From Saccharina japonica (lineage: Eukaryota > Sar > Phaeophyceae > Laminariales > Laminariaceae), in contig MEHQ01003971.1 of NCBI GenBank assembly GCA_008828725.1, forward strand, positions 194,611 to 258,610: a stretch of DNA of 64,000 bases, in the 5' to 3' direction. Position 1 is the stretch's first letter, and each line of letters starts with the position of its first letter. The notes under the pieces are model-generated. The model was given only the letters and a program-made list of their open reading frames with translations. It was not told where the DNA came from and searched no databases. The position numbers and the translations under genes were made by a program. Positions 22,592 to 34,147 of the stretch are shown here, piece by piece.

Positions 22592-24081
22592 ATTGTTTTT
22601 GCGCTTGTGCATCATCGTGAAGTTCCTTTTGAAAAGCGAGACCCTGTCTTATGTACACGCAGATAATTATACGTACGAGCGAAAGTGTATATTGTATACG
22701 GTACAACAGCGGACGACCGCGTGGCAGACGAAGCAGCCCAAGGCCGCCAGCAAACTACCGTGCGGGCGATCGAGATTTGCGACCGAGAACAACGCCGCAG
22801 AAAACCGAGCGAAGGCGCGAGCGAACGTAACACTAGAGGTCGCATTATGTGCACACACAAAACGAACACGTCATCATTCTGAGTGCCCGGATACCTGGTA
22901 CGTGGTAGTTAATAAGAACAGAAATTGAAAGTGTAAAGGACGCCGAGCTTCAAATATCCATCATCGGTGAAAGCTAGGAGTTTATTCGTGTCAAAAAACA
23001 AATCTGAGATAAATGACGCTCGGCTACCAACCGCACAACAACAGCAATTAACAGGCACACAGTCTAGACGGCCTAAACAAAACTCACCTTGGCAAAGAAG
23101 CTGCACCGGCCGTGAGAAATTGTGTTTTCGAAATACATTTCCACCCTCCACCCATATAGGCTTTGCTCCTAGTCTCGCCGATATTTGCCTATCGACCGAC
23201 GGTCATACCCACCCGTCTCCACACATTCGCACTCTGCCGCCAAGCCTGGTTTTCTTAGGCTTCCCATAGTCTACCCCCTGGTCGCGTTCAGAAGAGACTG
23301 CTGTGCCTGCAGCAATGAAAACGCGTCATGATACACAATCAGAAGGTGGGAGGACCAGCATTAACAAGGTGACACCAAACGAAACGGACAAAGACAATGA
23401 CTACGCTTTCCCGTAATAAGCACTTCGTCAAGTCGACGGGCGTAGAAGCAGACATTCACAAGACGTCAAGTAACAATAAAGTAATCGTAATCATGACCAG
23501 TACGCTCTGTGCGTATTGTCTGTGTTTTACGAACGCAAGTACAAGCTTATTATTCCAAGGAAAACACGTCACTTGCGTACCCAAAAACCTAGTCCCTGCC
23601 AACGCCGCCGATGTGCTGAAGTATCTAACTTCTGAATACTGTAGTATCAACGCGAACACCCTGAACACCAAGCGACCAGGAGACCGACGGGTGGTATTTG
23701 CTTCGAGGTACTATTGCGCTTACAATACACGTACTGGTATAGTGCTGTGTCCGATGCACGCACCACTGCAGTTATCGTACTGCAGTGCTGTACGGCTTGT
23801 TGCTGCTGCGAAAGCCTACTCTCAAAATTCACGGGCGACCGGCCGCTGGCCAAAGCGTACGCTGTCAATCAAAATGCAATACGCTTACTGCTCCTCCTGC
23901 ATGTACGTAGTGCTGCTGCACACAGCGGTTAATTTCCACAAAGGTGAAAACTCGTATATGATTTTGCATAGACGAGTCCCTACTAATAATGTAGTTTTAC
24001 TGCTCTGCTGTACTACTGCTGTACTACTGCTGTACAGCCGTACTCGGAGTACACATAGGGACGCATGGTGACGATGCTCCC
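22592..24081. other. Region with only doubtful ORFs
   Basis: The longest frame, 23397-24071 on the plus strand (224 codons, ATG), encodes a Cys- and Tyr-rich sequence whose last third is translation of TACTGCTGTA simple sequence. No domain is recognised, and I regard it as probably non-coding. There is nothing else to report. Confidence 0.4.
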
Positions 24082-24145
24082 CTTTTTAAACTTGCGACAC
24101 CTCCCGGGTTCCAAGTCAAGCACTCCCGAAGAGGAACCTTCTGGT
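24082..24145 (-). repeat. Small fragment of the 6-13 kb repeat family
   Basis: CTTGCGACACCTCCCGGGTT..CAAG..CCCGAAGAGGAACCTT matches, with changes, 10922-10973 (and the complement of 5941-5990). Confidence 0.5.
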
Positions 24146-24284
24146 AAATTTTACACCCGTAAAGTGTGGTACATATTCACAAAACAAACAAAACCATGGA
24201 TACTTACGAAGGAGGGGTCAAGCGGATTCGTCAATGGCTGAAGATTTAGAGATGAATTTACGGAGTACCAGGTATTATATACAT

Positions 24285-24640
24285 ACCACAGTAGTGGTAC
24301 CCCGAACCATGCCAGGGCGGGGCCGGTATAATAACGGACAGAAACAAAAATACAAAATAAGAACTGGGTCACGATCCCCGCACGCAGTCAACCACGTATC
24401 AACCGACCCACACCGACACCCACCCACCCACACCCACCCATCCACCCACTCTCACGTACTTACCGACATCCACTCACCCACACCCCCCCCCCCAACCATC
24501 GCCCCACCCACCCAACCATCGACCCACCCACCCAACCACGTACGCACGCACCAACCGAGATCGACACACACACGCACCAACCGATCCACCCACCCACAAT
24601 AACAACTACAACAACAGCAGAGTGGAATCAGTATACAGCA
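24285..24640 (+). repeat. Dispersed repeat with CCCA-rich tail (copy 2)
   Basis: Same order of words as 2040-2340 (GTGGTACCCCGAACCATG, GAACTGGGTCACGATCC, CAACCACGTATCAAC, then CACCCACC arrays), with a longer simple-sequence part that includes a C-run near 24485. The following 24641-25700 shows short CAGCAGTA/CGTACG words but no supported gene. Confidence 0.75.
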
Positions 24641-25716
24641 GCACCAGTACGTACAGCAATAGTAGTAGTCCTTATATCACCCATCTACAGCAGCAATAGC
24701 AACAACAGCAGTCCAGAAAGTAGCAGCACGTACTCGTACGTACGTACAGCGGACACAAACAAAGTACCAGGTTATACATATGTAGGGGCGTCCACATCGG
24801 CGCAAAGCAGAGTCCGCCTTTCAGTCAATATTTTGTCGGGGTGCACCCTTCTTTGTCAAATGCTCGTGCAGGAGTGTTGTACGAGTATGATGTATAGACA
24901 AAATGAAAACCAAAGCTGCGACATATTGTCTTGTCGAAATGACGTTTGCAAAAGCTTGGTGCGATACTTCCACCGAGCGTGCTATCGACAGGGTGTGTAC
25001 GTAGGTTTTTAAAATGGTCCACAACAGCTGACAGTATATTTACGCAACGAATTCGCAACCAATTTTGAGCACGACTACGTACTGCTACTACTGCTGTATA
25101 CGAGTATGTACCACCCTCTGGTATAAATATACTCCGATAAGCAGTACGAGTATATGATGCTGCTGTAAAAAAACTGACCGTTGACATTTTTTTCTTAAAC
25201 TGATTCGTACCTCGGGTACATTACTCGTACTGCTGGACCAATTCAGCCGGAAATGTAAGGATCAGTTAGTCTTCATATATATGCGTAAACGATCCTTATA
25301 ATTTCGTCCACCAAAGTTTAGTACAAGTCAAGAACTGAAATACATAGCCGGACCTTGCCAAAAGGAGATACCCAGGAACGGTGTTGGGTCATATAAAGGA
25401 GAATGATGAGAAGGGAGGTCTTCGGGCGCGCTGGTGAGTATAGTGTATGGTGCTTTCTATGGGGCATGCATGTAGGGCTGACCGGTCACACCTGTTTTTT
25501 TCTCCAGACGTGACCACGTGACCACAAAAAAAACAAAAACTAATAATAACTCCAGCCGCTCATCAAGGCTCACCAAACCATGCCCGCCCAAGGCCTTTCG
25601 TCCAGCTGCTTCGACCTTGTTGCACTTCCTGTGTGCCCGTAGTCTCCGCTCCAAGACTCCCATACTAGCCATTAGCGTTCATCACGAGGCCTACGCAGGC
25701 GTCCACCTGCTTTTTT

Positions 25717-26129
25717 GGGAACTGATAATCACGACCACGTAGGCGAGATTTAAATCACAACTACGGGGACGTTTACTACCCATCCCCGGGCTTTAGGCCT
25801 TGCGTTTCGCATTTTCCCGTTGCAGTCGTCCTCTCCAGCACACCAACCAAATCCCACAGACCAGCGTGCAACAACAGCTGAGCCCTGCAGCACCGTCTTT
25901 CTTGAAAAATAAACACTAAACTCTACCAGGTAAGTAATTATCACGTGAAGTCCCGTCGCTGTAATTATCACAACCCAAAATACCGGCAACTAACAATACC
26001 CCTAACCCTATCCCCAACCCCGACCCTATCTTCACCCCGAAACGCAAGGCCTGAAATCCGGGATGGGTCGTAAACATCCCCGTAGTCGTAATTTAAATCT
26101 AGCCTACGTAGTCGTGATTATCAGTTCCC
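25717..26129. mobile_element. MULE-type MITE, 413 bp, with ~95-bp TIRs
   Basis: Long TIRs start GGGAACTGATAATCACGAC and continue through ACGTAGGC, GATTTAAAT, ACTACGGGGA and GGCCTTGCGTTTCG on both sides. Flanks TGCTTTTTT (25708-25716) and TGCGTTTTT (26130-26138) form a 9-bp duplication with one mismatch. Long TIRs with a 9-bp TSD fit Mutator-like elements. The core includes a CCCTAACCCTA-like stretch near 26000. No transposase. Confidence 0.75.
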
Positions 26130-26439
26130 TGCGTTTTTAGTTCGCTCGCAAAATACACAGTTTTGTATAGTCTTGGAAGGCGTTGGTTTTTCGGGGACAC
26201 CAAATACGTCCCAGTGCCGCATTGCACGAAGAACCCTTGCTCCCTTTGCTTGATATCTCTTATACCCCGACGAGTTGAGCTGCGGTAAAATATACTATGA
26301 ATAGTTCTCGACAGACACATCTGGATACGCGTACTAACACGGTGGGGGTCTCACTGTAGCGCTTGTGTTGGCAGCGTTACAGAGGGCACCTCAAGGGAAA
26401 TTGAGGGAATGCGCGAAATTATAACACACCCCCTGTACC

Positions 26440-26560
26440 GTATGTCACGCTGCACAGGGTCTTGATACCCTGCCAAGGTATGATCATCGAATACTGGCAG
26501 GGTGACAAACGCAACCACACCCTGCCAGGGTGTTAACACCTTGACATTGTACGATATGCA
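26440..26560. repeat. ACCCTG palindrome cluster, left part
   Basis: Same motif class as 2340-2830 (CACCCTGCCAGGGTGTTAACACC near 26518 and TGGCAGGGTG near 26493). It continues at 27060-27240 on the other side of a MITE, so the two parts were probably contiguous. Confidence 0.65.
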
Positions 26561-26570
26561 CATCCTGTAA

Positions 26571-27018
26571 CAGCCGATTTTCCTAATTGAGAATTGCCTT
26601 TGCGATGAGAATGAAAATCGATTTTAGTACTTTGTTATTGTTTAAGAGTTGTATTTCGCTCACGATCAAAAATTGACCTACAGTAGAAAATATGTTCCTC
26701 GGTGGTAGGTATCGATCCACGAAAAACAAAATGAAATCAACCTTGACAGGCTCGAAAAATCAAGGATTTTAAGAGAATTTGCATTTATGAGCGAGGTACC
26801 TCGCCCATAAATCCAGATTTTCTGGGATCTTCGAGATCTTGAGACTGCCGACGCCGATTTCGTTTTTTTGTTTTGTTATCGGCGGGTGTCTGAACTGACA
26901 ATAGTTTGCATTGAAAAACATGTCTGTGAGGGAAGTATACCTCTTACTATTGAAAAAAAAATATTTTCGATTTTCATTCTCGTCGGAAAGGCAACTCTCA
27001 ATTAGGAAAATCGGCTGT
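26571..27018. mobile_element. MITE-like inverted-repeat element, ~450 bp
   Basis: Ends pair as CAGCCGATTTTCCTAATTGA on the left and its complement on the right, and the TIRs extend about 55 bp through ATGAGAATGAAAATCG. AT-rich interior, no ORF. The TSD is uncertain. It splits the ACCCTG palindrome cluster. Confidence 0.65.
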
Positions 27019-27059
27019 TCTGTCATGGTACGTTTAAAACACACACTAGCAGGGTAGAG

Positions 27060-27240
27060 ACGCATACTCATGCTGCCGAGGTATTGGGTGACATACCCTG
27101 TACAGTATAAAACCCTGTGCAGGGTGTCGACACCCTGCCATGGAAGGTACAGATCACCCTGGCAGGGTAGGGACGCCTACTGCATGCTGCCAAGGTATTG
27201 CGTGGCATACCCTGTACAGTACTACACCCTGACTACTACT
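27060..27240. repeat. ACCCTG palindrome cluster, right part
   Basis: Contains CCCTGTGCAGGGTGTCGACACCCTGCC near 27113 and two copies of an ~105-bp unit (TGCTGCCGAGGTATTGGGTG against TGCTGCCAAGGTATTGCGTG). Followed at about 27232-27300 by an imperfect (TAC)n microsatellite. 27300-27499 has nothing supportable. Confidence 0.65.
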
Positions 27241-27499
27241 ACTACTGTAGTACGGCTACTACTACTACCACTACTACTACCACTACTGCTACAAGCATGC
27301 CTCTACCGCCTCCCCACTGCGGCGTGCTGCTACCCAGTCTGGTGTTTACTATGATAAGGATGTAGGAAATGCGTACTCACATCCTCTATGAATCATTCAA
27401 CAGCAGGTAGGCGTCCTTCTAACGCCCACTGGCAGCCACTACCAAGATATCGATTTCAATCCGTTGATCGGGCGGCGTCAGCCACGAAACCTTTGTATT

Positions 27500-27790
27500 A
27501 TGTTACTGTTGCCACTATACAGATACTACTACTACTGCTGTACGTACTGCTGTGGTGGTGTGCCCTGAAATCACACTGTTTGTTATTGTAGTGAGTGGGT
27601 GGATCGGCTTTGTACTTTTTTTGTCGGCTACAAGGTCTCCGCGTGGATTCCGGCATATAGTGTGTCAATTTACCTGAACTGTAGATTGCGTTATCGGGTG
27701 TGGATCGTGAACCAGTCATTATTTGGTAATTTTGTTTTTGTTCGCTATACCGGTCCCGCCCTGGCGTAGTTCGGGGTACCACATAGTACA
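27500..27790 (-). repeat. Dispersed repeat (copy 3, inverted)
   Basis: On the minus strand it reads GTGGTACCCCGAAC..GGGCGGGACCGGTATAG..CAAAAACAAAATTACC, matching the unique part of the copies at 2040 and 24285 but with a reduced CCCA-rich tail. 27791-28039 contains a GC-rich CCGCCGCC patch and no supported gene. Confidence 0.65.
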
Positions 27791-28043
27791 TTATTTGTTA
27801 ATCCCTGCTGCTGGATGAACCGTTGCTAGACATATCTCGTCGTGCGGTAAGACTGGTGTTTATTATTGCTGTGCCATATCCGTCGAACCCGCCGCCGCTC
27901 GGTCGACCGCGGCGGCCTTGGGCCGCCCTCGTCGATCGTCCGCCGCCGCCGGTCGCTCCGCCGCTCGCCCGTTGTCGCCCTTGTAGTAAATAGGACCAGA
28001 TATTGTTGGAACAATACATAGGCCGAGAAGGGTGAACTGTTAG

Positions 28044-28440
28044 TGTCGTGTCACGGTGTTGTGGTGGCTCGCTTTGGCGAGAAATTGGTTTGCGGGAGTC
28101 GTGTGTTGGTGGGCGCGAAGTCACAGTGTTTTGGTAGCTCGCTTTGGCGAGAAATTGGTTTGCGGGAATCGTGTGGTGGTGGTAACGAAGTCACAGTGTG
28201 TTGGTGGCTCGCTCCAGACATTGTCGGGAGCGAAGTCACAGTGTTTTGGTGGCTCGCTTTGGCGAGAAAATGGTTTACGGGAGTCGTGGGTTGGTGGGAG
28301 CGAAGTGACAGCGTGTTGGTGGCTGGCTTTGGATACGTGTGCAGGTTGGAGCGAAGTCGCAGTGTTATCGTAGCACGCGGAAAGTCGCAGTTGTCGCTTT
28401 CGCGAGTACCCTTGTTTTGTTTGGAATCGCGTTAAGATGG
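28044..28440. repeat. 70-bp tandem repeat array
   Basis: Units begin at the GGCTCGC core near 28066, 28136, 28206, 28251, 28321 and 28372, giving steps of 70, 70, 45, 70 and 51, so two units are shortened. The core GGCTCGCTTTGGCGAGAAA folds as a small hairpin and is followed by TTGGTTTGCGGGA and GCGAAGTCACAGTGT. Long ORFs here arise from the repeat and are not accepted as genes. Confidence 0.8.
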
Positions 28441-28691
28441 GAAGTCCCAACCTTTATTTATGAGTTATGTGCTTGCGTGCCCTGAGGACGCGTAATAGTT
28501 GTCCATATTTCACCCCAAAGCGTAGGACTCAAGTAGGCCTTGCTTGAATCCCACAACGTGGCATGCTTTACAACTCTTCCTCCCGTGTCTACTTCGACGG
28601 TCGCCGGGGCTCGGGTTAGCATGTCGTCCAGAGTCTTGATTACATCTAGCGGTGGCTGGAAGGAGTCCTTAAGGGATGCTTTAGCCTCGTC

Positions 28692-29603
28692 TCAATCGTC
28701 GACGATAGTATCGGGGAGTACGAGGAGCACCCCCTTTAGGCTCTGCGCTCTCGACACAGCGGTGTATCCTTGTCCCTGCGCGAAGAATCCTCTTCGCGGT
28801 ATCCACAGGGCTACGCGTTCGAATCCAGCTCCCTGAACCCTGTGTACGGTCATGCATGCGGCTACCATAAGAGGCCATTGAGTAACAGTGTAAGGCACCC
28901 ACACGTTTCGCTCTTGAAAAGGTTGAATCTTCGCTATGGTGCCCTTTCCCTTTCCAGTGGTAAGTTCTATGACCACCCACGCCGGTCGTTTGCACGTAGG
29001 ATCCTTTTCGTCCGTCTGCGCATCCACGGAAGCGTCGGTGTCTTCCCGTACTATCCCGCACGTGGCGTTGAGGATCCCTCGGCGTTGTTCAACGTTCTTG
29101 GTTATGACGACCTGATAGGGGAAAGGTTAAGGAAGATGGCACTTAGTATTAACCGGCAGCATTAGAGAGTGTGAAGTTGCAGGTCATGCATGCACCTTGG
29201 TCAACGTTCTTCGTTATGACGACATGGATGAGGGGAGGGGAATACAGGTGGCACGTGCAGTAATATACACGAGTTACAGGGTGTAAAGTTGTAGGTCGCA
29301 CATGCACTTTGGTCTCCCTGCACGAAGTGTCCTTACCTTGAGACCTCGTCGCAGCACGAGCATTTCCGGCAGGTCGGCGTACTCCATTACTATCGGTTGA
29401 CGTCCTTATACCCGTTTGAGCTTGGCGCCGTTGAGCTTAACAAACGCCTGCGCGTGCAACGTCGTGGTTTCCTTGGAAGAGGCTCCCAAAGCAAGCGCAT
29501 GGTCCTCATTGAGCTCGTAACACTGAGGGACCGTATCTCCTCCGTCGGCATCACTCCGCGGTGGACGACGAGGCGACCTGTCCACTGCGGATGATGAATT
29601 CAC
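28692..29603 (-). pseudogene. PIF1/Helitron-type helicase, C-terminal remnant
   Basis: Superfamily 1B DNA helicase of the PIF1 group, as carried by Helitron transposons for rolling-circle replication. The best frame (29027-28692) shows motif V, QWPLMVAACMTVHRVQGAGF, and motif VI, GQGYTAVSRAQSLKG, then ends in VLPDTIVDD. Just upstream in other frames are KNVEQRRGILNATCGIV (the KN-x-RGLxNGT strand typical of PIF1) and, at 29603-29406, a segment ending LHAQAFVKLNGAKLKRV. Several frame changes and stops separate these pieces, and a KNV-type segment seems duplicated around 29080-29210. The Walker A/B part and any Rep domain are not seen. A chromosomal PIF1 gene is less likely given the decay and setting. 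Confidence 0.65.
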
Positions 29604-30004
29604 ACGACGATGTTGGTATCGATGGCTTCTGCGACAGCATCCAGAACCGCAAGGGGCATGTACTGGTAGTCTTTCCAGAAAGCACGCTGAAGCTGCTCGT
29701 CGAACACCGACAACGGTTTCCTGTTGTGACCATCTTGAATGTCGAAGCCCATATTACGAGCCCTTGCCCCCTCCACAAGATGAAGAATGCGACATTCAGA
29801 CTGGTTGGACGTCGTTCTTGGCTAGGCAACAGTCTTGGCACGGCCTACGGCGACATGGACGACGGTGGCGTTGGCGATGCCGTCCTTACGCCGTCGAACA
29901 TCCGGCAGGGTGTAAGCGTTTTAGGTAGCCTGCAGGAACGAAGAAGTTGGAGCATCGACAGCAAAGGTTATTTTGTTACGACCCCTGTTGAATAGCCTTA
30001 ATGG
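29604..30004. other. Possible further part of the helicase element
   Basis: A minus-strand frame around 29740-29600 reads DEQLQRAFWKDYQYMPLAVL, plausible protein text but not assignable to a motif. The plus-strand ORF at 29561-29995 is judged a shadow. Confidence 0.3.
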
Positions 30005-30690
30005 TGTGATCCAATATGCGGTGCAGTCAGTATGTGCATCTCGTTTGCAGTGCAGTCAATATGTACACCAGTATTGAGGTGCAGTCAGTATGTGCGCAGC
30101 ACTTCAACAGCAGTACTCGCAAGCCGATATATTGTGTATGACTTACAATATATTTACATAGTACGAGTACTCGTAAATACTACTGTAGAATACGAGTACT
30201 CGTAATATCAGCATGTATGTGCCAGGTGCAGCTCTACAACAGCAGTCATCGCAAGCCGATAAATTGTGCAACACTTTGTTTTTTTAATATTCGTAGTCCA
30301 ATATGAGCACTCGTAAATACCAGAATATCAGTTTTGTGGTGCAGTCAGTTACTACTCGTTTTTTCTCGGTGCCGTGAGCATGTGTGCAGCACGAGAACAG
30401 CGTAGTCGGTAGTCAATATATCAAGTAAGTCTACAAATTTGAGGTTGAATACGAGAATGCGAGAACTCGTGAAGTCACGATGTGCCAGGTGCAACACTAC
30501 GACAGCAAGCAGTACATCGAAACTGAAATATTGCGCAAGGCGTGTAATTTAAAATACGAATACTCGTAAGTACGAAGGTACGTTGTACGTGACGTGCACG
30601 AGCAACCGTATCTAGTACTTCGGTATTTGAGAGGTACCTTGCACAGTACCCTATATTTGAATGGAAGAAGGCGATCATACGAGTACATGT
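30005..30690. repeat. Imperfect repeats with GTGCAGTCAGTATGTG and TACTCGTA words
   Basis: Roughly four degenerate units of about 110-150 bp share GTGCAGTCAGTATGTGC, AGCACTACAACAGCAG, GCAAGCCGATAWATTGTG and ACGAGTACTCGTAA in the same order. No coding capacity. Confidence 0.6.
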
Positions 30691-30824
30691 ACTGAACGTA
30701 AGAAGTCGATCATACGATTACTATCTGTGTACCTCGTGATTGACATATCATACATATACGAGTGTACGAGCATTCGAACACCGTCGATCGTTTTGAATAC
30801 ATACATGAAATCATGATCCAAATG

Positions 30825-31332
30825 TCATACCTTGTTTGCGTAGAAGCCACAGTTGCCACCTCCTCGGCACTGAACCTTCCCTGCGCTATCAGCAAGTATA
30901 GTCGAGGAGGAAGCTGCACACATAAGCTGAATGTCCTGATGTTGCCCTCGCAAGGTCGCGGGGTGTACCAACACCCCCAGGTGGTCTATCCCAGACATCA
31001 AGTGCTGGTAGAGTTTGTCGTTCAGGTACATTGTGTACGTAGTCAAGGCTAGCCATAACGCTAAACAATCCGAAAACTGCCGGCTGGTGGGTTCGTGAGA
31101 GGAGAGCACCAGAGAGGTGGCCACCACCGAGTGTGCGTATTTTGAGTAGAGCACCAGCGACCGCAGTAAAAGTAGGGGTGATAGCAGCAAGCCACATGGC
31201 AGGGTGATGAGTCCAGAAAGGCTGATTCAAAATAAATTTTCTCAAGTCGGGGGTTTCCACACACGTTGCAGAGTGAAAATCATAGGGGTACGGTATAATC
31301 ACACCCGGGGTACATAAAATTGGACGAAACAT
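30825..31332 (-). other. Doubtful ORF region downstream of the DIRS-like element
   Basis: Two overlapping minus-strand frames (31332-30889, 147 codons; 31190-30825, 121 codons). The second has two hydrophobic stretches and a plausible reading through SDCLALWLALTTYTMYLNDK. Neither has a recognised motif. It lies on the same strand as, and past the end of, the recombinase, so it may be element tail rather than a gene. Confidence 0.2.
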
Positions 31333-31598
31333 TCCAAAATAAGGCGGTTTGTACTCTGCTTTCGAATTGTGTCAATTCATTATTTGCCACCCCTCGCTCG
31401 AGGAGGGGGGGCCAGGAAAAACTTCGGGGCTGACCTCCAAACAGCCCCGTTCCAGCATCCGTACACACGCGAGTCAGCTACCACTCCACCCGGCGTAAAA
31501 ATCCATATTCGCCGGCCTCCCACTCACTATGGTAGTTGACTTGGTGTACTTATGCCCTTTCTTCCTCTCTGCCCCCCCCCCCCAACCTTCGGCATTAT

Positions 31599-32735
31599 CT
31601 ATATGTTACCCCACTTAGTCCCCTGCCCTGACTGCTTCTTGCAACCTTCACTTCTATCTACCATCACACCGGACACCCACTGTGCATATCTCCCATGATT
31701 TCGTACGTACCCCTTATATGCCCCCGACGCCCATCGGCCTTCGCGCTTCAACACCTCGGGATCAGCGCCCCCGGCCGACAGGTGCGTTGCACCCCCAATC
31801 CTCAGGGAGGGCAACGCATACTCCTCTGCCTGTACTCGCCCCACTGACACCACTTGTCGCAGCGCCTTTGTAGCCTGCGCCTGCGTCCACATCGACCACC
31901 TTGCCATTGCCACAACCAAACGCCACTAACGGTGCCGACGGGGGAAGGAAAAGGTAACACGACACTAACTCAACCATTAATTCAACAGCGCCCCCCCCAG
32001 CGCCTACTGACCGTGGCGGACCTTTTCTGCCTCGAGTTAGTATTGCGCCCTTGCGCAACTGGTCGCCTTTGGACCCTCGAAACGGCACTTCAACGCGATC
32101 CGCCGTCGACCACTGCCCCCCTTCCAACTGTCTTTCTCCCCGGAAAAAGGCCACGTCCACCCGCCTCAAACAATACTTCTCGTGTATACGTGTACCCGTT
32201 TCGGCAAACATCTCTGCCGCCCGCGTAAGAAATAAAAACGACGCCCCCAGTGCAAGCCACAAAACGCGCCCCCCCGCCCCTCATATCTGCGCCAAGTGCT
32301 CGCCCCCAAGCACCATGGGCCACGACACTGGCCTTCGTACTCTCGGTTGCGATCCAACGACCGCGTGCGCTCTTGCGGAACCTTTGAGTGCGTTCCTAAG
32401 TCAAGGGTGAGTGGTGTCTAACTCAAAACCGCGCGAGGATCGGTGAAACAATTGATAGCTGACAGGTGACTTTCTACGGTTTGGGCTTGCAGTTTCCTAG
32501 TTGTTACTGGGTACGCTGTATACTCTAAAAGGGATCTTACGTTCGCCACCGGGTTTTCGGAAGCTTCGAAAAACACCGGTTCACATATCACGTTCAAGCG
32601 AAAGTCCACCCACGCACCGTAATACCCCTGGTAAGCTCGCTCAGTCGAAGGCGCAACGGCGTTTCGGACGAGCTCGAGGCCAACACTGAGGTACATAAGA
32701 GCTCTGCCGTTTCCCCCAAATCCCAAATCTGCCAT
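31599..32735 (-). pseudogene. DIRS-type tyrosine recombinase
   Basis: Site-specific recombinase that would integrate the circular DIRS cDNA. The N-terminal core-binding domain reads VAPSTERAYQGYYGAWVDF (near 32650) with the SAM-like helices following. The catalytic part has the first Arg in FLFLTRAAEMF (near 32230), then in another frame PSLRIGGATHLSAGG (near 31800) supplying the second Arg of the box, GRW, and the probable nucleophile Tyr in AYKGYVRNHGRYAQW (near 31700). At least two frameshifts (between 32418 and 32262, and near 31900) break the gene. The Ser before LR in the HxxR position is as seen in some DIRS recombinases. Confidence 0.8.
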
Positions 32736-32789
32736 GGGATATGGGGGCGAGTGCGAACGAGATTAGCGTGTACGTCGGAGTTTTTCCAC

Positions 32790-33346
32790 CTAAAGATTTC
32801 GTCAGCGGCGTCGTTCAAAACGCCGGGCACATGCAAGGCGTCAAAACTCCACCCACTGGACATTTCGAGAACTCCCAGAAAGCGCATCAACGCCCCAGAT
32901 CGCGGCTCTTTACCCCCCCCGGCAACGTCGAACCCACTGCACTGCTGCCTCGTTATCTCCCCGTAACAGCACACAGTCGCCTGCCTGTGTGGGGAGATCG
33001 TCACACAAAACCACCAACACCCACGCAGAAATCACCATCCCGAGCAGCTCTAAAACGTTAATGGAAATATCATTCACACCCTTCACTGCCAGACTTGAAC
33101 CGCAGAATCGCGCTTGCTCGTCCTTCGTAACGTCGTACCGCCAGTACGCGCCCGTTTCCAGACAAAAACACCCGATGGCCTGCTTGGATGCGTCTGAAAA
33201 AATCGTGCGTTGAGGGGGACGAGATACCACATTATACATGGGCGCTGAAAGGCATCCCCCGATGGCTTCGAACCCTTCGGTCGCAAACCATCGCTAAAAG
33301 TCGAGACCCCCGTTAAATTCCGGACCCAGAACGACGCGCCGCCCAC
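32790..33346 (-). pseudogene. DIRS RNase H domain
   Basis: RNase H that removes template RNA during reverse transcription. The four acidic positions can be followed across frames: Asp in FSDASKQAIGCF (near 33200), Glu in INVLELLGMV (near 33030), Asp in LLRGDNEAAVQW (near 32935) and Asp in GVLNDAADEIFRW (near 32810). The frames shift at least twice. It follows the RT in the usual DIRS order and overlaps the start of the recombinase. Confidence 0.8.
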
Positions 33347-33514
33347 GCCCTAATGACGAAGTTTCTGATGCAGCGGCCGACCGCGGCATCCCAACGTCTG
33401 CTAATAATGCGTTCACAAACAACTTGCCCGGCCGCACCACAAAAGCCACATGCATCAAAAAGCCCGTCAGCTGGGAAACCTGCTTTGCCCACGCCTACTT
33501 GCGAGATGGCGGCC
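33313..33514 (-). pseudogene. RT C-terminal (thumb/connection) part, left of the nested element
   Basis: Read on the minus strand from the insertion point, one frame gives QVSQLTGFLMHVAFVVRPGK and LFVNALLADVGMPR, the usual run between RT and RNase H in DIRS elements. It continues the frame that ends at 38467 on the other side of the nested element, apart from one TAG a few codons in. Confidence 0.7.
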
Positions 33515-33801
33515 TGTTGATTCAACCTCGGGCGCATGACGGGGCCTAGCACAGGCGGGCAGGGTCACCGAGCTGGAGCGCTCCTCATGTAGACATAAAC
33601 CACGTAGTTAAGTATATATATATTATCGGACCTCGCAGGTAGAGCTCGAAGCGGAGTCGAGCGGAAGTCAAGTCACTCAAGTGAGTGGGAAGAAACCTGG
33701 CACTCAATTCTATCTCAATAAAGCCTCACCAAGTATACGAACTCCCCAATATATGAAACCGTCATCATACCTTCTGTATCGAGTACCAAGCACAATCAAT
33801 A
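33515..33801 (-). repeat. LTR of nested element, left copy
   Basis: 287 bp, about ten differences from the right copy by eye. Contains CTCATGTAGACATAAACCACG and a (TA)n stretch TATATATATATTATCGGACC. Outer flank is the CGGCC duplication. Confidence 0.85.
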
Positions 33802-34147
33802 TCCTCCCTGCTTTGCAATCGATACTGTGCGACACCACACATCCGCAGTATGCATACCGAACAGGTGTACAGTCCTATCAACTAATATCCTCCCTGCATG
33901 GTGAACAGTATGGCAATAAAGCATCACAATATCATAGCATGGTCACACCTCATAGCTGTCCCGAAAACCACAAATCATCATCCCGAATCAATATCACACA
34001 TTCCAAATTCACGTACCGAATGTGGACCACAATGTCCCAAAACCTCAAGCAAATTCAAAGTACCGAATACCACAAGATTAATAAAAACCTCAAGCAAATT
34101 CAAAGTACCGAATACCAGAAATTCAAGCACATTCATTCAAATTCAAA

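Noticed and set aside
23397-24071. 224-codon ORF as a gene
   Set aside because: No domain, Cys/Tyr-rich, and the C-terminal third is translated TACTGCTGTA simple sequence; only mentioned as doubtful.
25985-26040. Interstitial telomere
   Set aside because: Only one or two CCCTAA-like units in degenerate C-rich sequence inside a MITE.
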